Assembly: GCF_002993025.1 (NCBI RefSeq)
Contig: NZ_NXGI01000002.1
Span: 124,001 to 188,000, forward strand
Reading direction: 5' to 3'
Source of the DNA: Arcobacter cryaerophilus gv. crypticus
GTDB taxonomy: Bacteria; Campylobacterota; Campylobacteria; Campylobacterales; Arcobacteraceae
Length of the DNA stretch: 64,000 nucleotides
Shown here: piece by piece, positions 47,223 to 56,701 of the stretch
Layout: every line of letters starts with the position of its first letter
Position numbering within the stretch: the stretch's first letter is position 1
Made by a program: the position numbers and the translations under genes
Notes under the pieces: model-generated
Seen by the model: the letters and a program-made list of their open reading frames with translations, nothing else
The model's database searches: none
What the model was told of the DNA's origin: nothing

Positions 47223-47720
47223 ATGAATAGAGAAAAAAATATCAAAAATTATATATTAAATTACATTTATACAACTTCAAAGCAGCCAATTTTATTAAAA
47301 GATATGTTGGTTGCTTCAGTTCAGTTTAGCAATGATATGGAAGTTGATAGTTCAAGATTAGGTTTTAGATTAAGATTAACAAGAGCATATCTTGTTTATG
47401 TTTGGTTAGTTTTAGCAGTTCTTTTACCTATTTCTCTTCTTACACATAAATTGCTTGCAAAGATAGATGCACATATATCAATAGTTGGTGGAATGGTTAT
47501 CACAGCACTTATATTTATGGGATTTAACTATTTTAAAGATATTATAAAAAAGGAAATGACAAAAAGTAGGCTTAAAAAGGCTTGGAATTTACATTTTCCA
47601 TTTTTTGATTATGAAGAGTATTCTAATAAAGTAAATGAAATTTTTGAAGAGGCTATGAGAGAAGAGATTTCAAAAAGAGATTTACAAAAATATATTTTAG
47701 ATAGATTGACTAATATTTAG
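47223..47720 (+). CDS. Conserved membrane protein of unknown function
   Basis: A 165-residue protein with two membrane segments (about residues 57-75, AYLVYVWLVLAVLLPISLL, and about 86-103, ISIVGGMVITALIFMGFNYF) flanked by basic cytoplasmic parts. The C-terminus is charged and helical (NEIFEEAMREEISKRDLQKYILDRL). I recognise no family. It lies between the divergent kinase gene and the converging DacA-like gene. Confidence 0.65.
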   Translation: MNREKNIKNYILNYIYTTSKQPILLKDMLVASVQFSNDMEVDSSRLGFRLRLTRAYLVYVWLVLAVLLPISLLTHKLLAKIDAHISIVGGMVITALIFMGFNYFKDIIKKEMTKSRLKKAWNLHFPFFDYEEYSNKVNEIFEEAMREEISKRDLQKYILDRLTNI

Positions 47721-47724
47721 TAAT

Positions 47725-48537
47725 CTATCTTTTATCTAAAACAGCATCTAAAGCTAGTTTTGTATTTTCCCATCTATTTTGAGAATTTAGCATTACTAGT
47801 AAAATATCTTTTTTCCCATCTTTTGCACGAGCAATTAAACAAGGTCCAGCTTTACTTGTATAACCAGTTTTAACTCCAATCATATATTTCTCTTTTGGAA
47901 GAAGTTTATTGCTTGTATGTGCAAAGTAAGATCTTTTTGTATTTATTGCTTTAAAGCTATAACTCTCTTTTTTTACAATATTATTAAAAGTATTGTTTTT
48001 TATAGAGTATTCTGTAAGTTTTAATAAATCACTTGCAGTACTTTTGTGATTTGGAGCATCAAAACCACAAGGATTTTGAAAGTTAGTATTTTTCATACCT
48101 AGTTTTTTTGCTTTTGTATTCATCATAGTTACAAATTTTTGTTTGCTCCCATTTCCAAGATAAATCGCAATTGCATTTGCTGCATCATTTGCTGATTTTA
48201 TCATAGCAGCATTTACTAAATCTCTTAAATAAAATTTCTCACCAACTCTAAAATTCATAATTGTAGGTTCAACTTTTTTCATCTCAGCAGTAATAGTAAC
48301 AATACTATTCATTTTACCACTTTCAATCGCTAAAATTGATGTCATAATTTTTGTTAAACTAGCTGGTCTTATTAGCTGATTTGCATCTTTTTGGAAAATT
48401 AACTGTTTTTTGTTTAAGTCTTTTACTATAATTGAGTCTAAATCTTTTTCGATTTTTTGAAAAACTTTTGCATCATTGTACGCAAGGGCAAGCAGTGGGC
48501 TTAAAAGCAAGACAAATATTTTTAAAAAGTTTTTCAT
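47725..48537 (-). CDS. D-alanyl-D-alanine carboxypeptidase-like serine peptidase (PBP5 family)
   Basis: A 270-residue exported serine peptidase of the S11 family with all three active-site motifs: SxxK in RPASLTKIM, SxN in IKSANDAANAIA and KTG in IGVKTGYTSKAG. It would trim D-Ala from peptidoglycan pentapeptides. At 270 residues it lacks the C-terminal beta domain and membrane anchor of E. coli PBP5 (403 aa), so it is a compact soluble or weakly bound form. An N-terminal signal peptide (IFVLLLSPLLALA) is clear. Confidence 0.92.
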   Translation of the reverse strand: MKNFLKIFVLLLSPLLALAYNDAKVFQKIEKDLDSIIVKDLNKKQLIFQKDANQLIRPASLTKIMTSILAIESGKMNSIVTITAEMKKVEPTIMNFRVGEKFYLRDLVNAAMIKSANDAANAIAIYLGNGSKQKFVTMMNTKAKKLGMKNTNFQNPCGFDAPNHKSTASDLLKLTEYSIKNNTFNNIVKKESYSFKAINTKRSYFAHTSNKLLPKEKYMIGVKTGYTSKAGPCLIARAKDGKKDILLVMLNSQNRWENTKLALDAVLDKR

Positions 48538-48585
48538 GAAGTTTCCTGTGTATTTTTTAGAATTTGCATTATATTGAAAAAAAAA

Positions 48586-49335
48586 TTAAATAAAGCTATC
48601 AAATAGGGCTTTTGACTCTTTATTCCTTATTTTCTTTAGCTCCATATCTATATATTTTCCAATAATCATCTGTTCTTGTTTAAAAGCCAAAGTTATTTTT
48701 CTTTTTGTTGGTCGTGATTCATATATAAAAAAACCTGCTTCATACATAGATAATCTTATATTTGTAGAGATTGCATAAGTTGTAATAATTGTATTTTTTT
48801 TACATATTTTATAAATATCAAGAAAATACTCTTTTGTCCAAAGCTCTTTATTTACATCACTTGAAAAAGCATCTTGATATACTATGTCAAAAAAGTTTTT
48901 TGGAAAAGTTCTTATGTATTTTCTTGCATCACCTATAAAAATCTCTATTTTTATTTTTTCATCTTCATATTTTTGATTATTTGAGAGTTCATTTATTATA
49001 TTTTTAAACTCTTCAAACTCTTTTGGAAAAGTAAAATCTTTTAAAGATTTTATTAAATCAAAATCAAATTCAGGAGAATAAATATTTATTTTAATATCAA
49101 GATTATTTTTTAAAATATAATAAATAGTTGCAAAAGTGTTGTACCCTAAACCAAAACAAATATCCAAAATATTTAACTCTTTTTTATCTTGAAAATATGT
49201 AAATGCTGGAATAATATGTTTATGTAAAGCTTCACTTAATCCACCATCTTCTGTATTGTGAAAGTGTTGATTATATTTTAAAGAAAAAAGAGTGTGGCTA
49301 CCATCACTTGTGGTAACCAGTTTGTCCTCTATCAA
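48586..49335 (-). CDS. MnmC/MnmD-like tRNA-modifying methyltransferase
   Basis: A 249-residue SAM-dependent methyltransferase resembling the N-terminal half of MnmC: TTSDGSHTLFSLKYNQHFHNTEDGGLSEALHKHI, the SAM-binding LDICFGLGYNTFATIYYIL, and FDIVYQDAFSSDVNKELWTKEYF. MnmD-type enzymes make mnm5 at the wobble uridine of tRNA. The oxidase half of MnmC is absent, as in many bacteria. It starts 2 bp after the luxS stop, so the two share a transcript and both connect to SAM metabolism. Confidence 0.85.
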   Translation of the reverse strand: MIEDKLVTTSDGSHTLFSLKYNQHFHNTEDGGLSEALHKHIIPAFTYFQDKKELNILDICFGLGYNTFATIYYILKNNLDIKINIYSPEFDFDLIKSLKDFTFPKEFEEFKNIINELSNNQKYEDEKIKIEIFIGDARKYIRTFPKNFFDIVYQDAFSSDVNKELWTKEYFLDIYKICKKNTIITTYAISTNIRLSMYEAGFFIYESRPTKRKITLAFKQEQMIIGKYIDMELKKIRNKESKALFDSFI

Positions 49336-49337
49336 GT

Positions 49338-49853
49338 TTAGTTTCCTAAACTTGATAGTTTCTCTTCGCTTAAAAATAGTTTTTCATTTGACATAACTCC
49401 AATATTTGAAGCTAAAATATCACGTGCTATATCTTTTGCTTCAGGAAGTGAGTGCATAGCACATGTTCCGCATTGGAAAATATTTAGTTCTGGAATATCA
49501 GTTTGTTTTTCTACTTTTAAAACATCTTCCATAGATTTTTTCCAAGCAGTTGCTACCTCTTCCTCTTTTGGAGTTCCTATTAAACTCATGTAAAAACCAG
49601 TTCTACAACCCATTGGTGAAACATCAATTATCTCAACTGTAGGAGAATTTAAATGATTTCTTATAAATCCAGCAAAAAGGTGCTCTAAAGTATGAATACC
49701 TTTTTCACTTAACATTTTTTCATTTGGTACACAAAATCTTAAATCAAAAACTGTAATAGCATCACCTTTTGGTGTTTGCATAACTTTTGCAACTCTTACT
49801 GCAGGTGCTGGCATAATTGTATGATCAACTCTAAAACTATCTAATAATGGCAT
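49338..49853 (-). CDS. luxS: S-ribosylhomocysteine lyase
   Basis: LuxS splits S-ribosylhomocysteine into homocysteine and DPD, the precursor of autoinducer-2. The 171-residue product has the metal motif [10 protein letters not shown], the catalytic cysteine in [12 protein letters not shown] and the third metal ligand in [12 protein letters not shown]. It is intact and of normal length. In this species it feeds MetH and possibly AI-2 signalling. Confidence 0.97.
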   Translation of the reverse strand: MPLLDSFRVDHTIMPAPAVRVAKVMQTPKGDAITVFDLRFCVPNEKMLSEKGIHTLEHLFAGFIRNHLNSPTVEIIDVSPMGCRTGFYMSLIGTPKEEEVATAWKKSMEDVLKVEKQTDIPELNIFQCGTCAMHSLPEAKDIARDILASNIGVMSNEKLFLSEEKLSSLGN

Positions 49854-49995
49854 TTTGTATCCTTTTATATATTTATTAAAATTTTGAAAAATTATAGCTA
49901 AAGAAATTTAAAGGTAGTTTTCATAAAAAAGATTATTTTTGTAAATTTTGGATAATATAAATTATTTTAATTTAAAAGAGAAAATAGTAAAAATT

Positions 49996-51111
49996 ATGAA
50001 AAGTATAGAATATTTTATTTTAGAAAAACAAGAAGATGGATATAAACTAAATCTTTTAAATATTTGGAACAAAGATACTTTACCAGATATTATAGAAAAT
50101 ATAAAACAATCAAATATCTCAAAAACTAAAAATTTAATTGTAGATTTTGAAAATTTACAAGAGCTTGATAGTATTGCTATTATTTATTTAATCTCATTTT
50201 TAAAAAAATTTAAAAAGCAAAATATTTCATATTTGAACTTTGAAAAGTATGAGCAAATTTTTGACTTTTATCAAAAACATTATCAAAATGAGTTTCTTAA
50301 AGAGAAAAAGATATTAAATAGATTTTTTGAAAATGTTGGAAAAAAAGTATATGAAATATTAAAATCTACAAAACTATTTATAGATTTTGTAGGAAAAGTT
50401 TTTTATTTTCTTTTTTATTTAGTAGTTAATCCAAAAAATATTAGATTTAAAGCTACTTTAAAATATATTGAAACATCAGCAGTAGATGCACTTTTGATTG
50501 TTGCTGTGACTGCTTTTTTGGTCGGAGTTGTTATTGCTTATCAAGGAGCAGTTCAGCTTGAAAAGTTTGGGGCAAATATTTTTGTAGTTGAGATGATAAG
50601 TATCACCATGTTTAGAGAGATAGCACCACTTGTAACTGCTATTGTAATAGCTGGAAGAAGTGCAAGTAGCTATACAGCAGAAATAGGAGCTATGAAAATA
50701 ACAGAAGAGATAGATGCTATGCGAACTATGAATTTCGAGCCAATAATCTTTTTAACAATTCCTAGAATTTTTGCTTTGTGTGTATCTTTGCCACTTTTGG
50801 TATTTTTTGCAGATATTGTTGGAGTAATGGGTGGAATGGTAATCGCATACACAAGTTTAGATATCACATATATAGAGTTTATAAATAGGCTTCAAAATGA
50901 AGTTCCTGTAAAACATTTACTACTAGGAGTTTTTAAAGCTCTATTTTTTGGATTTTTTATAGCAATTATTGGTTGTTTTAGAGGTTTTCAAGTTGAAAAC
51001 AATACTACAAGTATTGGAAAATATACAACTATGAGTGTTGTAAATGCAATATTTGTGGTTATTTTACTAGATGCAGTTTTCTCTGTAATATTTACTCAAA
51101 TGGGAATATAA
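49996..51111 (+). CDS. mlaE: Mla-type lipid transporter permease with N-terminal STAS domain
   Basis: A 371-residue permease of the MlaE family: an N-terminal STAS-like domain (about 1-105, NLIVDFENLQELDSIAIIYLISFL) and the MlaE domain with five to six membrane segments (VVIAYQGAVQLEKFGANIFVVEMISITMFREIAPLVTAIVIAGR). MlaEFD moves phospholipids between membranes to keep outer-membrane asymmetry. The ATG at 49996 is preferred over an upstream TTG at 49948. It opens a four-gene operon. Fusing a STAS domain to MlaE replaces the separate MlaB. Confidence 0.9.
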   Translation: MKSIEYFILEKQEDGYKLNLLNIWNKDTLPDIIENIKQSNISKTKNLIVDFENLQELDSIAIIYLISFLKKFKKQNISYLNFEKYEQIFDFYQKHYQNEFLKEKKILNRFFENVGKKVYEILKSTKLFIDFVGKVFYFLFYLVVNPKNIRFKATLKYIETSAVDALLIVAVTAFLVGVVIAYQGAVQLEKFGANIFVVEMISITMFREIAPLVTAIVIAGRSASSYTAEIGAMKITEEIDAMRTMNFEPIIFLTIPRIFALCVSLPLLVFFADIVGVMGGMVIAYTSLDITYIEFINRLQNEVPVKHLLLGVFKALFFGFFIAIIGCFRGFQVENNTTSIGKYTTMSVVNAIFVVILLDAVFSVIFTQMGI

Positions 51112-51112
51112 G

Positions 51113-51850
51113 ATGGAAATAATAAAAGTTTCAAATCTTCACACAGCTTTTGGAGATAATATTGTACACAATAATATATCTTTTAGTGTAAATGAGGGTG
51201 AAATATTTGGAGTTTTAGGTGGAAGTGGAAGTGGAAAGAGTGTTTTGGTAAAACAAATAGTTATGCTAAATCAGATACAAAAAGGTAAAATTGAGATTTT
51301 TAATAAAGATATTTCAAAACTAACAATAAATGATTTAGAGAGTTTGAAGCTAAATTTTTCTTATCTTTTTCAATTTGGTGCTTTGTACTCTTTTTTAAAT
51401 GTGATTGAAAATATAAGTGTGATGTTAAAAGAGTATACAAATTTACCAAAAGATTTGATAGAAAAAATTGCTTACACAAATTTGGATATAGTTGGACTTC
51501 CAAAACATACAGCAAAACTATATCCAAGTGAACTTAGTGGTGGAATGAAAAAAAGAGTAGCCCTTGCAAGAAGTCTTGCAATGCAACCAAAACTTCTATT
51601 TTTGGATGAGCCAACAAGTGGATTAGATCCTGCTAGTACACAAAGTATAAATGAGCTTTTGCTATATTTAAAGAGAAATCTAAATATCACAACAGTTATA
51701 ATAACCCACGATTTAGAGACAATAAAAACAGTTCTTGATAGGTTTATAATTATAAAAAAAGAAAAAATATTTGATGGAAATATAAATGAAGCTATGAGTT
51801 CTAAAGATGAGTTTATACAAGATTTTTTAACACATAAAAAGGCAGATTGA
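51113..51850 (+). CDS. mlaF: Mla-type transporter ATP-binding protein
   Basis: A 245-residue ABC ATPase: Walker A GGSGSGKSVLVKQIV, the Q loop YLFQFGALYSFLNV, the signature LSGGMKKRVALARSLAM, Walker B LLFLDEPTSGLDP and the H loop TVIITHDLETI. It powers lipid transfer together with MlaE. It starts 1 bp after mlaE, and its stop overlaps the start of mlaD. Confidence 0.95.
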   Translation: MEIIKVSNLHTAFGDNIVHNNISFSVNEGEIFGVLGGSGSGKSVLVKQIVMLNQIQKGKIEIFNKDISKLTINDLESLKLNFSYLFQFGALYSFLNVIENISVMLKEYTNLPKDLIEKIAYTNLDIVGLPKHTAKLYPSELSGGMKKRVALARSLAMQPKLLFLDEPTSGLDPASTQSINELLLYLKRNLNITTVIITHDLETIKTVLDRFIIIKKEKIFDGNINEAMSSKDEFIQDFLTHKKAD

Positions 51851-52770
51851 TGGATACAAAGATTAATTTTTTTAGAATAGGTTTATTTGTAAGTGTAATA
51901 TCTTTTTTACTAATTATTGCAATATTTTGGTTAGGAAAGTATGGTTTGGAAGATAAAAAATATGATACATATTATATACATTTTGATGAATCTATTTCTG
52001 GATTAAATATAGGTTCACCTATAAAATATAAAGGCTTTGATGTTGGACTTGTAAAAAATATAAAGATAAGTCCTCATAATTCAGAGAAAATTGAAGTAGA
52101 AATACAGATTCAAAAAGGAACTCCATTAAAAGAGGATAACTATGCAATTTTAGGAAATCTTGGAATTACAGGTCTTAAATATGTAGAGTTAAAAGGTGGA
52201 AGTAATGAAGCAAAACCTTTAGAGGAAAATGAGTATGGTATAAAAATAATAAATTCAAAAAAATCAGCTTTGAGTAATCTTGTTGATTCAACTGAAGATA
52301 TTACAAAAGAGCTTACTTTTTTACTTCACTCTTTTAGAGATGTTTTAAATGAAGATAATTTAAAAAACTTCTCAATGCTTCTTGAAAATAGCCAAAAAAG
52401 TATGGCAAATATTGAAAAGTTTTCTGATTATTTAGTAAAAAATCAAAACAATATTGATGAACTTTTACTAAGTATGAAAAACTTTGCTACTATTGGAAGC
52501 TCATCTTTTGTGAGTGTAAAAACTTCAGCTGATAATTTTAAAGCACTAACAACAAAAATGAAAGAGGATTTTGACAAAGGAGCTTTTGATATAAAAGGGA
52601 TGGCTCAAGATAGTATTAATAATCTAGAAACAGTTTTAAAAAATTTGGATAATACTTTAAATCAAACTCAAGACTTAATGAATAATCTAAATGAAAGCCC
52701 AAGTGATTTGATATTTAAACAAAAGGCAATAAAATATGGACCAGGAGAGAAAGATGATGAAACAAAGTAA
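51847..52770 (+). CDS. mlaD: Mla-type MCE-domain substrate-binding protein
   Basis: A 307-residue inner-membrane-anchored protein: one N-terminal membrane segment (GLFVSVISFLLIIAIFWLG), one MCE domain (about 30-125, YDTYYIHFDESISGLNIGSPIKYKGFDVGLV) and a long C-terminal helical region (about 145-290). MCE proteins form hexameric rings that carry lipids across the periplasm. It overlaps mlaF by four bases (ATGA) and is coupled to the following lipoprotein. Confidence 0.93.
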   Translation: MMDTKINFFRIGLFVSVISFLLIIAIFWLGKYGLEDKKYDTYYIHFDESISGLNIGSPIKYKGFDVGLVKNIKISPHNSEKIEVEIQIQKGTPLKEDNYAILGNLGITGLKYVELKGGSNEAKPLEENEYGIKIINSKKSALSNLVDSTEDITKELTFLLHSFRDVLNEDNLKNFSMLLENSQKSMANIEKFSDYLVKNQNNIDELLLSMKNFATIGSSSFVSVKTSADNFKALTTKMKEDFDKGAFDIKGMAQDSINNLETVLKNLDNTLNQTQDLMNNLNESPSDLIFKQKAIKYGPGEKDDETK

Positions 52771-53353
52771 AATTTTGTTTACAAGTAGAAGTACAGTTTT
52801 AGTTTTTTTAATATTTTTTATATTTAGTGGATGTGGATTAAAACAAGAAAGTTTATCTATAAATCATTATTCAATAGATTTTAAAACTCAAAAAAAAGCT
52901 GAGGTTTCAAAATTAAAATCAATTTTAATAGAAGAGGTAAATGTAAATAGAAGTTTTAATCTAACATCTATTTTTTATAGTACAAAACCATATTTATTTG
53001 AAGAATATGCACAAAATAGATGGATAAATCTGCCTTCAAATATGATTTATAATCAATTAACAGACTCATTTTTAGCAAGTAATATTTTTGAAAATGTAGT
53101 TTTAAGAGATAAAAAAATAGAACATGAATATAGTTTAAAAACTGAAGTTATAAAACTTTATCAAACTTTTGAAGAAGAAAAATCTTATGCAGTTTTAAAA
53201 CTTAAGTTTGATTTAGTAAAAGATAATAAGGTTTTAAAATCTTTTAATTTTGATAAAAAAGTATTATGTAAATCAAACAATGCCTATGGTTTTGTACAAG
53301 CTTCAAACAAAGCTTTTGAAGAGAGTATAAATAGTTTGCTGAGTAGTTTTTGA
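52757..53353 (+). CDS. ABC-type transport auxiliary lipoprotein (PqiC/MlaX-like)
   Basis: A lipoprotein of about 198 residues with a signal (VLVFLIFFIFSGCGL, lipobox FSGC). The mature domain has the LptC/PqiC-like look of the ABC transport auxiliary family: VNRSFNLTSIFYSTKPYLFEEYAQNRWINLPSNMIYNQLTDSF. It starts inside the end of mlaD, with GGAGAG as RBS; the ATGs at 52754 and 52757 are both possible. It probably anchors the Mla complex at the outer membrane. It ends the operon; no strong terminator follows. Confidence 0.85.
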   Translation: MKQSKILFTSRSTVLVFLIFFIFSGCGLKQESLSINHYSIDFKTQKKAEVSKLKSILIEEVNVNRSFNLTSIFYSTKPYLFEEYAQNRWINLPSNMIYNQLTDSFLASNIFENVVLRDKKIEHEYSLKTEVIKLYQTFEEEKSYAVLKLKFDLVKDNKVLKSFNFDKKVLCKSNNAYGFVQASNKAFEESINSLLSSF

Positions 53354-53385
53354 TTTTTATTTATAAAAATTATAAAAGATATTAA

Positions 53386-54420
53386 CTACTTTAGCCTTTT
53401 AGCAATAATTGGAGCAATATTCATAACCAAAAATAGTCTTACAATATGGTGCAAAGTTATATAAGGTAAATTTGCACCAACCAAAAGAGCAATTAAATTT
53501 ATCTCAGTTTGACCACCAGGTCCAAAAGCAAGTAATATATCTAAAGTAGAAAAAGCAAAAAAGTGATGAATAATAAAAATAAATATTGCACACAAAATTA
53601 TCAAAATAACAAAATGTCCCAAAGTAGCAACTAAAGTATTAAAAATAGTCTTTAAATCAACATTTTTAAATGTAAAACCTATAATTGAGCCAAAAACAAC
53701 TTGAATAAATTTAAGTAACTCATCTGGTATATGTGTAGTTACAAATCCACCTGAATATAAAATAATACTTACAATCATAGGACCAATCAAATATGCAGCT
53801 GTTAGTTTTATCTTTTTTGCAAATATTGCTGCAATTATTCCAAAAATATAGATATATAAAAACTCTAAAATATCTATATTTTTTATTGGTGTTGTTAAAA
53901 GCTGGTTACCACGAATATCTATTTGAAAAATATATTGAATAATAAAAGGCAAAGATACAACTACGAAAAATAGTCTTGAACTTTGCATTAAAGTTATTTT
54001 TGCAGTATTTGCTTTTAGCTCTTGCCCAATTATAACCATCTCAATTACACCACCTGGCATTGAGCCTAAATATGAAGTTTTTAAATCATATTTTAAAACT
54101 TTATAGTAATAGTATGTTCCAAAAAATATAATCAAAATAGTAAATGGAATAACCAAAAGTAGACTAATAGTGTATTGTGGAATATGATTTAAAATTGCTG
54201 GAGTAAAAGCACTTCCAATTGCTAAACCAATTAAAATTCTTGCAGGTGCTCCAAATATTTTTGGGCTTTGTATTGGAATTTTTTCAAATCTTATTAGCAA
54301 ACTTGTAGTAAAAATACTTCCTAAAAGCCAAGGAAGTGGAAAATTTAAATATATAAAAATAATTGAACCACAAAAAGCTGCTAGCAAAGCTAGTAGCATT
54401 TGAAAAATATTTTTTATCAT
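53386..54420 (-). CDS. AbrB family membrane protein
   Basis: A 344-residue polytopic protein with about nine or ten membrane segments and the duplicated AbrB pattern: LLGSIFTTSLLIRFEKIPIQSPKIFGAPARILIGLAIGSAFTP and YLGSMPGGVIEMVIIGQE in the first half, AYLIGPMIVSIILYSGGF and LLAFGPGGQTEINLIALL in the second. The family is annotated as ammonia monooxygenase-like or AbrB duplication protein; the transported substrate is not established. It overlaps nothing but starts right at the HAD gene's stop, so cotranscription is likely. Confidence 0.88.
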   Translation of the reverse strand: MIKNIFQMLLALLAAFCGSIIFIYLNFPLPWLLGSIFTTSLLIRFEKIPIQSPKIFGAPARILIGLAIGSAFTPAILNHIPQYTISLLLVIPFTILIIFFGTYYYYKVLKYDLKTSYLGSMPGGVIEMVIIGQELKANTAKITLMQSSRLFFVVVSLPFIIQYIFQIDIRGNQLLTTPIKNIDILEFLYIYIFGIIAAIFAKKIKLTAAYLIGPMIVSIILYSGGFVTTHIPDELLKFIQVVFGSIIGFTFKNVDLKTIFNTLVATLGHFVILIILCAIFIFIIHHFFAFSTLDILLAFGPGGQTEINLIALLVGANLPYITLHHIVRLFLVMNIAPIIAKRLK

Positions 54421-55077
54421 TTAAAGTAGAAAGATATGTTTTACAGCTTCTAAAGAGTCTTTTTTTACAATATTAGTATATTTTAAAAGTTCTTCTTCAT
54501 TTGAGTAACCACATAGTACTGCCACAGAGTTTATAGAGGCATTTGAAGCAGAGATTAAATCAAGTTTTGTATCTCCTACCATAAAAGCGTGATGTTTTTT
54601 ATCATCATATTTTAAAGCATTCAAAGCCTTTAAAATTGGCTCTTCATGTGGTTTTGGATTTTGCACATCTTCTCTTCCAATTATTACTTCAAAATGTTTT
54701 AAAATATCAAAGTTTTCTAATATTGGAGTTGAGTAGATTCTTGTTTTTGTAGTAACCACTCCAAGCCTTGCAAATTTTGAAGCTAAAGTAACTGCTTCAA
54801 AAGCATTTTCAAGTAGTAGCGTTTGAGCAACTGAAATATCTTTATATCGCATCTTATAACTATCTACAAAATCCCAAACTATTTTTCTATCTACACCCAA
54901 ATTTTCAAACATAATATCAAGTGGATATCCAATTTGTATTTTTATATCTTCAATAGTTCCTTTAAAATCAAAATTGTGTTTTGAAAATGCATGTAAAAAT
55001 GTATCAGTTATTGCATCTGTTGAATCTATTAAAGTACCATCTAAATCAAATAAAATAATCTTCTCTTTTTTGTTCAT
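54421..55077 (-). CDS. HAD-superfamily hydrolase, phosphoglycolate-phosphatase-like
   Basis: A 218-residue HAD phosphatase: nucleophile motif ILFDLDGTLIDS, cap domain, motif II VVTTKTR and motif III/IV KPHEEPILKAL .. FMVGDTKLDLISASNAS. The best match in style is phosphoglycolate phosphatase (Gph), but substrate cannot be fixed. The ATG at 55077 with AAGGA upstream is preferred over 55107, which would extend into the upstream gene. It lies between the AbrB gene and the peptide-binding protein on the same strand. Confidence 0.88.
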   Translation of the reverse strand: MNKKEKIILFDLDGTLIDSTDAITDTFLHAFSKHNFDFKGTIEDIKIQIGYPLDIMFENLGVDRKIVWDFVDSYKMRYKDISVAQTLLLENAFEAVTLASKFARLGVVTTKTRIYSTPILENFDILKHFEVIIGREDVQNPKPHEEPILKALNALKYDDKKHHAFMVGDTKLDLISASNASINSVAVLCGYSNEEELLKYTNIVKKDSLEAVKHIFLL

Positions 55078-55088
55078 AAAACTATTCC

Positions 55089-56600
55089 TTACTCTTTTAT
55101 TTCCCAATCTTTTTGATTGTGCATAATACCTATAAATGCTGGTTCAATATTTTCTATCTTTTTATTAATAGCAGTTATTCCATCTGGAATATACAAAAAT
55201 AGATATGGTAAATCATTGGCAACGATTTTAAAAATTTCTTTATAAATTTCACCAAGTTCATCTTTATTTATAGTTCCACTTCCTTTTTCTATTAGCTCAT
55301 CAACTTTTTCATTTTTGTAATTTACTAGATTAAATCCACCTAGCTTTGCACTTTTACTATGCCAAAGAGGATAGGCATCTGGCATTAAAGCCAAAGACCA
55401 TCCTAAAAGTACAGTTTCAAATTTTCGTGGATGAACAACAGTATTTAAAAATGCTTGCCATTCCATAACTCTTATTTTCATCTGGACACCAATTTTTGAG
55501 AGTTGATATTGAAGAATTTGAGCAGTGTTTATTCTTATATCATTTCCTGTGTTGGTAACCACTTCAAAAATCAAAGGATTCTTTTCATCATATCCAGCCT
55601 CTTTTAATAAAGCTTTTGCTTTTAATAAATCTTGAGTTATAGGTTTTACTTCATCATTGTAAGCAAAAGAGTTTGGCATAAATGGTCCATTGCAAACTTC
55701 TCCATATCCAAAAAATAAAATATCAACCAACTCTTGCCGATTTATAGCAAATGATAAAGCCTGTCTTACTTTAATATCTTTAAATTTAGGATTTTCTAAA
55801 TTAAATCCTAAATATGTAAATCCAAAACTAGCTCTATTTAAAATTTCAAAATTATCTTTAAAGCTATTATCTATTTGTCTTGAAACTTGCATTGGAGTTA
55901 ATGAGCCAATATCAAGTTTGTTCTGTTTTAAATACAAAAAAGATGTATTTGGGTCTGGTAAAAATTTATATAAAATCCTATCTATTTTTGGACGACCATC
56001 AAAAAAATCATCATTTGCAATAAGTTCTATATCACTTGCTGTTTTAAACTCTTTTAGTTTATATGCACCTGTTCCTATTGGATTTTTATTAAAGCTACTT
56101 GTCATAAGATTTTTTTCATCTTTTAAAATATGATAAGGCAAAAGTCCAACCATCCAAATCTCTAAAGCTTTAAAATATGCTTTTTTATACTCAATTTCAA
56201 CAGTTAAATCATCAATTGCTTTTACACTTTGCACTTCACTAAAATTTGATTTTATTGAGTTAAAAACAGTCGGGTTTATTATTTGTTCATAAGTAAAAAC
56301 AACATCCTTTGAAGATAGTTTTTCTTTGTCATGCCATAAAACATTATCTTTTAGTTTAACAATAAGTTTTGTAGGTGTTTCAAAAGTGTATGAAGATGCT
56401 ATTTCAGTTGTTATATTTCCATCTTTATCATATTTAAAAAGTCCATTAAAAAGCCAATCAGATATTTCACCACTTGCACTATCATTTGCTAAAATAGGAT
56501 TTAATCTACTGGGACTTGAACTCATAGATAAATTTAGAGTACTTGCTTGCATATTTACAAAAATAGCAAAAAATATTAAAGAAGTTATTAAAAATTTCAT
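55089..56600 (-). CDS. Extracellular solute-binding protein family 5 (peptide/nickel-type)
   Basis: A 503-residue periplasmic binding protein of the DppA/OppA class: signal peptide (FLITSLIFFAIFVNMQA), NLSMSSSPSRLNPILANDSASGEISDWLF at the mature N-terminus, KDVVFTYEQIINPTVFNS, KNPIGTGAYKLKEF and VRQALSFAINRQELVDILFFGYGEVCNGPFMP. It would deliver peptides or another ligand to an ABC transporter. No dppBCDF-type genes are adjacent, so it is an orphan binding protein or works with a distant transporter. Confidence 0.9.
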   Translation of the reverse strand: MKFLITSLIFFAIFVNMQASTLNLSMSSSPSRLNPILANDSASGEISDWLFNGLFKYDKDGNITTEIASSYTFETPTKLIVKLKDNVLWHDKEKLSSKDVVFTYEQIINPTVFNSIKSNFSEVQSVKAIDDLTVEIEYKKAYFKALEIWMVGLLPYHILKDEKNLMTSSFNKNPIGTGAYKLKEFKTASDIELIANDDFFDGRPKIDRILYKFLPDPNTSFLYLKQNKLDIGSLTPMQVSRQIDNSFKDNFEILNRASFGFTYLGFNLENPKFKDIKVRQALSFAINRQELVDILFFGYGEVCNGPFMPNSFAYNDEVKPITQDLLKAKALLKEAGYDEKNPLIFEVVTNTGNDIRINTAQILQYQLSKIGVQMKIRVMEWQAFLNTVVHPRKFETVLLGWSLALMPDAYPLWHSKSAKLGGFNLVNYKNEKVDELIEKGSGTINKDELGEIYKEIFKIVANDLPYLFLYIPDGITAINKKIENIEPAFIGIMHNQKDWEIKE

Positions 56601-56701
56601 TTTGTATTGTATAGTTTTTTTATAAAAAGTATTATAAATTGGCTTTTCATTTTTCTTTGTGATAGAATTGCCTTTTTATTAATATATTTTAAGGCATTAC
56701 T

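Noticed and set aside
55690-56133. Open frame of 147 codons on the plus strand
   Set aside because: Antisense to the peptide-binding protein gene, with no homology features or ribosome binding site.
56600-56701. TPP riboswitch before thiM
   Set aside because: No CTGAGA or CCTTTGAACCTGAT-like blocks were found in the gap, unlike upstream of thiC.
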